From: JBBRNH01 sp038230415
Lineage (GTDB): Bacteria > Bacteroidota > Bacteroidia > Cytophagales > Spirosomataceae
Assembly: GCA_038230415.1 (NCBI GenBank)
Contig: JBBRNH010000105.1
Location: 1-16,324, forward strand
DNA: 16,324 bases
Reading direction: 5' to 3'
Within the stretch, counting starts at the first letter, position 1. The number at the start of each line of letters is the position of its first letter. Shown here piece by piece: positions 14,302-16,324 of this stretch. The translations under genes and the position numbers were made by a program. The notes under the pieces are model-generated. The model was not told the origin of the DNA. It searched no databases and saw nothing but the letters and a program-made list of their open reading frames with translations.

Positions 14302-15636
14302 TCAGGCAAGTAACGCGGCTTCGGCGGTCTGTGCTTTTTCGGCCCCAAACCCGGTCAGGATGTCGGTCATACGGGCCGTAATCTCGTCGTTCATCAGGTT
14401 GCCGATGCTGCCTTCGTGGGTGTGGTTTAGCTGCCGGGGAGCCACGTAGGTTCCATCGGCAATGTGGCGGCCAATCTGCCGGTATGCCTCCCGAAACGGT
14501 ACCCCGGCCAGCACCAATTCATTCACGCGCTCCACGCTAAACAGCAAATCATACCGCGATTCGGCCAGCAAATCCGGTCTTACCTGGATATATTCGAGCA
14601 TGAAATCGGTGATGGTCAGGCAGTCCAACATCTCATCAAAAGCGGGCATCAGAATTTCTTTCAGCAGTTGCATATCGCGGTGATAGCCGGATGGCAGGTT
14701 GCTCATCACCAGCGTTATTTCCATCGGCAGGGCTTTCAGGCGGTTGGTTTTGGCCCGCAGGAGTTCGGCCACATCGGGGTTTTTCTTGTGCGGCATAATG
14801 CTGCTGCCCGTCGTGAGTGCGTCAGGCAGGGTCAGAAACCCAAAGTTCTGGCTGTTGTACAGACACACGTCCATCGCCAGCCGCGATAGCGTGGCGGCAA
14901 CGGCTGCCAGCGCGTTGAGGGCGGTTTGCTCGGTTTTGCCCCGGCTCATCTGGGCATACACCACGTTGACGTGCATCCCCTCGAAACCGAGTAGTTGCGT
15001 GGTCAGTGAACGGTTGAGCGGAAACGACGAGCCGTAGCCCGCGCCCGACCCCAGCGGGTTGCGGTTGGCAAATCGGTAGGCAGTTTGCAGCGTCAGCATA
15101 TCATCGGCGAGGGCTTCGGCGTAGGCCCCGAACCATAACCCGAACGACGATGGCATGGCGATTTGCAGGTGCGTGTAGCCCGGCAGGAGGTCGGCTTTAT
15201 GCTGTTCGGAGCGGGCAATGAGCCGGTCGAAAACCTGGCGGGTGACCTGGGCAACGGCCCAAAGCTGATGGCGGGTGTAGAGCTTGAGATCAACCAGCAC
15301 CTGATCGTTGCGCGACCGGCCCGAATGAATTTTTTTGCCCACATCGCCGAGTTTTTGGGTAAGCAATAGTTCGATCTGCGAATGAACGTCCTCCACCCCA
15401 TCGGCAATCACAAACCGCCCGGCTTCAATTTCCTGGTGTATTTTTTTCAACTCGTCACTCACCATTCTTAACTCATCACTCGTCAGCAGACCAATGGTTT
15501 CGAGCATCCGGGCGTGGGCGAGGTTACCCAGCACGTCGAACGGGGCGAGGTTGAGGTCTAACTCACGGTCGCGGCCAACGGTGAATCGTTCGATTTGTTC
15601 GGCGGTGACTACGCCTTCTTTTTGCCAAAGTTTCAT
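14302..15636 (-). CDS. argH: Argininosuccinate lyase
   Basis: The 444-aa enzyme (start MKLWQKEGVV) splits argininosuccinate into arginine and fumarate, the last step of arginine biosynthesis, in the cytoplasm as a tetramer. Superfamily features are all present: HSGRSRNDQV (104-113), the catalytic-histidine region PGYTHLQIAMPSSF (152-165, H156), GSGAGYGSSFPLNR (196-209) and the signature GSSIMPHKKNPDVAE (277-291), whose flexible serine is the catalytic acid/base partner. The C-terminal RVNELVLAGVPFREAYRQIG is also typical. ATG at 15636 is preferred over in-frame upstream starts (15693, 15729), which would overlap the MFS gene and add atypical residues. No other arg genes are nearby. The MFS gene ends 61 bp upstream on the same strand. 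Confidence 0.97.
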   Translation of the reverse strand: MKLWQKEGVVTAEQIERFTVGRDRELDLNLAPFDVLGNLAHARMLETIGLLTSDELRMVSDELKKIHQEIEAGRFVIADGVEDVHSQIELLLTQKLGDVGKKIHSGRSRNDQVLVDLKLYTRHQLWAVAQVTRQVFDRLIARSEQHKADLLPGYTHLQIAMPSSFGLWFGAYAEALADDMLTLQTAYRFANRNPLGSGAGYGSSFPLNRSLTTQLLGFEGMHVNVVYAQMSRGKTEQTALNALAAVAATLSRLAMDVCLYNSQNFGFLTLPDALTTGSSIMPHKKNPDVAELLRAKTNRLKALPMEITLVMSNLPSGYHRDMQLLKEILMPAFDEMLDCLTITDFMLEYIQVRPDLLAESRYDLLFSVERVNELVLAGVPFREAYRQIGRHIADGTYVAPRQLNHTHEGSIGNLMNDEITARMTDILTGFGAEKAQTAEAALLA

Positions 15637-15697
15637 GGCGGCAAAGGTCGGCCCTGACAGAACGCGGACAACGCAACCGACAGCGATTTTCATTGAA

Positions 15698-16324
15698 TCA
15701 GGTATGACGGGGGAGTACATTGCCCTCAAATCGTCGTTTTAGTAGCCAAAACCCGCCCGCCGATACCGCAGCCAAACTACTCACAACCCACCACAGTACC
15801 GAAAACCCGGCCCGCGCCACCACCTGCGACCCCAGCACCGGAGCTACAATCTGATCAATGGCGTAGGTCATCGAGTAGAGAGCCATGTATTGCCCCCGGT
15901 AGTGGTCGTTGGCGCGGGCGGCTGCCCAGGTCTGCATAAACGGCATTGCCAGCATCTCGCCAACGGTATTCACCACCACCGAAATCAGCACGATGCCTAC
16001 CCAGCCGGTTGTGTTCAGGAGCAGATACGACAGCCCCGTGAGCAACACGCCCAGTTGCATAACCGTCAGCCGGGGCCAGTTTCGCTGTTCAGCGGTATAA
16101 ACCAACACCATCTCAACGGCCACAATCAGCAAACCGTTGAGCGTCATCAGAAGACCAATCGTGGTCTCGGTCAGGTGCAGCCACTGGCGGCAGTACAACG
16201 GAAACATCCCGAACAGTTGCAGAAAAGAGATGGCAAAGAGCGAGGTTAAACCAATGAAAATCAAGAAGTAACGGTCTTGGTAAGGCGATACCACCACCAA
16301 CCCCCTCCTAAAACAGGAGGGGGC
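15698..16324 (-). CDS. MFS transporter, C-terminal half (partial at the window edge)
   Basis: The frame is open through the right edge of the window. The visible part has about six membrane segments: YFLIFIGLTSLFAISFLQLF, GLLMTLNGLLIVAVEMVLVY, LGVLLTGLSYLLL, VGIVLISVVVNTVGEMLAM, YMALYSMTYAIDQIVAPVLG and LWWVVSSLAAVSAGGFWLL. That equals the second bundle (TM7-12) of a 12-TM major facilitator. NDHYRGQYMALYS resembles the conserved loop-and-helix start before TM11 in drug-efflux-like members. The C-terminus is short and basic. The codons at 16301-16323 come from a GC-rich palindrome, so the presumed inter-bundle linker is partly encoded by a repeat, unless the true gene is broken there. A TTG at 16300 would be the only internal start, and I do not think it is the real one. 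The substrate is unknown. Confidence 0.8.
   Translation of the reverse strand, partial: APSCFRRGLVVVSPYQDRYFLIFIGLTSLFAISFLQLFGMFPLYCRQWLHLTETTIGLLMTLNGLLIVAVEMVLVYTAEQRNWPRLTVMQLGVLLTGLSYLLLNTTGWVGIVLISVVVNTVGEMLAMPFMQTWAAARANDHYRGQYMALYSMTYAIDQIVAPVLGSQVVARAGFSVLWWVVSSLAAVSAGGFWLLKRRFEGNVLPRHT
16301..16323. repeat. GC-rich palindrome at the right edge
   Basis: CCCCCTCCT (16301-16309) pairs perfectly with AGGAGGGGG (16315-16323) around a five-base loop AAAAC. The adjoining CCACCACCAA (16291-16300) may belong to the same element. I recall very similar palindromes dispersed in Bacteroidetes genomes, but this is unverified. A dispersed repeat would explain why the contig stops here. Confidence 0.8.

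Noticed and set aside
15637..15729. Longer N-terminus for ArgH
   Set aside because: It would overlap the MFS gene end and add 31 residues not found in the family, whose members begin near MKLWQKEG.

Overview
The window looks like one contig from a GC-rich member of the Bacteroidetes, most likely Cytophagales of the Spirosoma type. This is inferred from protein style, not from a marker gene. The clues are a carboxypeptidase-regulatory-domain/TonB-plug protein, a secreted leucine-rich-repeat protein, an M16 double-domain peptidase, a PycTM-type membrane protein, a Uma2-family protein, start codons mostly without Shine-Dalgarno sequences, and several palindromic intergenic repeats. The contig appears to be cut at both ends. 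The left edge is a foreign-looking ABC permease fragment joined in frame to a Bacteroidetes lipoprotein. The right edge is a palindrome inside the linker of an MFS transporter gene.

Layout. 1-1479 (+): permease fragment fused to a six-hairpin-glycosidase-like lipoprotein. 1494-1590: a long imperfect inverted repeat. 1606-2730 (+): a MalK/UgpC-type ABC ATPase without partner genes. 2790-5678 (+): a large secreted protein with a carboxypeptidase-regulatory-like domain, MG2-like domains and a TonB-receptor plug but no beta-barrel. Then, on the minus strand: an RluA/RluD-type pseudouridine synthase (5750-6673), a small heptad-repeat coiled-coil protein (6728-7078) with a clear intrinsic terminator after it, a secreted LRR protein (7149-8615) and an M16 peptidase (8732-11554). 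A perfect 38-bp inverted repeat lies between the peptidase and the LRR gene, and a second, unrelated perfect 29-bp inverted repeat lies upstream of the peptidase.

11899-12963 (+) is a secreted transglutaminase-like protein. It converges on a minus-strand run read in the order MFS transporter (15698-16324, partial), argH (14302-15636), Uma2-family PD-(D/E)XK protein (13634-14263), PycTM-like membrane protein (13018-13593). Gaps are about 40-60 bp and the genes are plausibly cotranscribed. ArgH performs the last step of arginine synthesis. The two downstream genes are accessory, and the PycTM-like protein belongs to a family known from Pycsar anti-phage systems, but no nucleotide cyclase is visible here.

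The points most worth a second look are the orphan PycTM/Uma2 pair downstream of argH, the barrel-less plug protein, the two nested perfect inverted repeats flanking the M16 gene, and the in-frame chimeric joint at the left edge. No complete, clearly new system can be demonstrated from this sequence alone.
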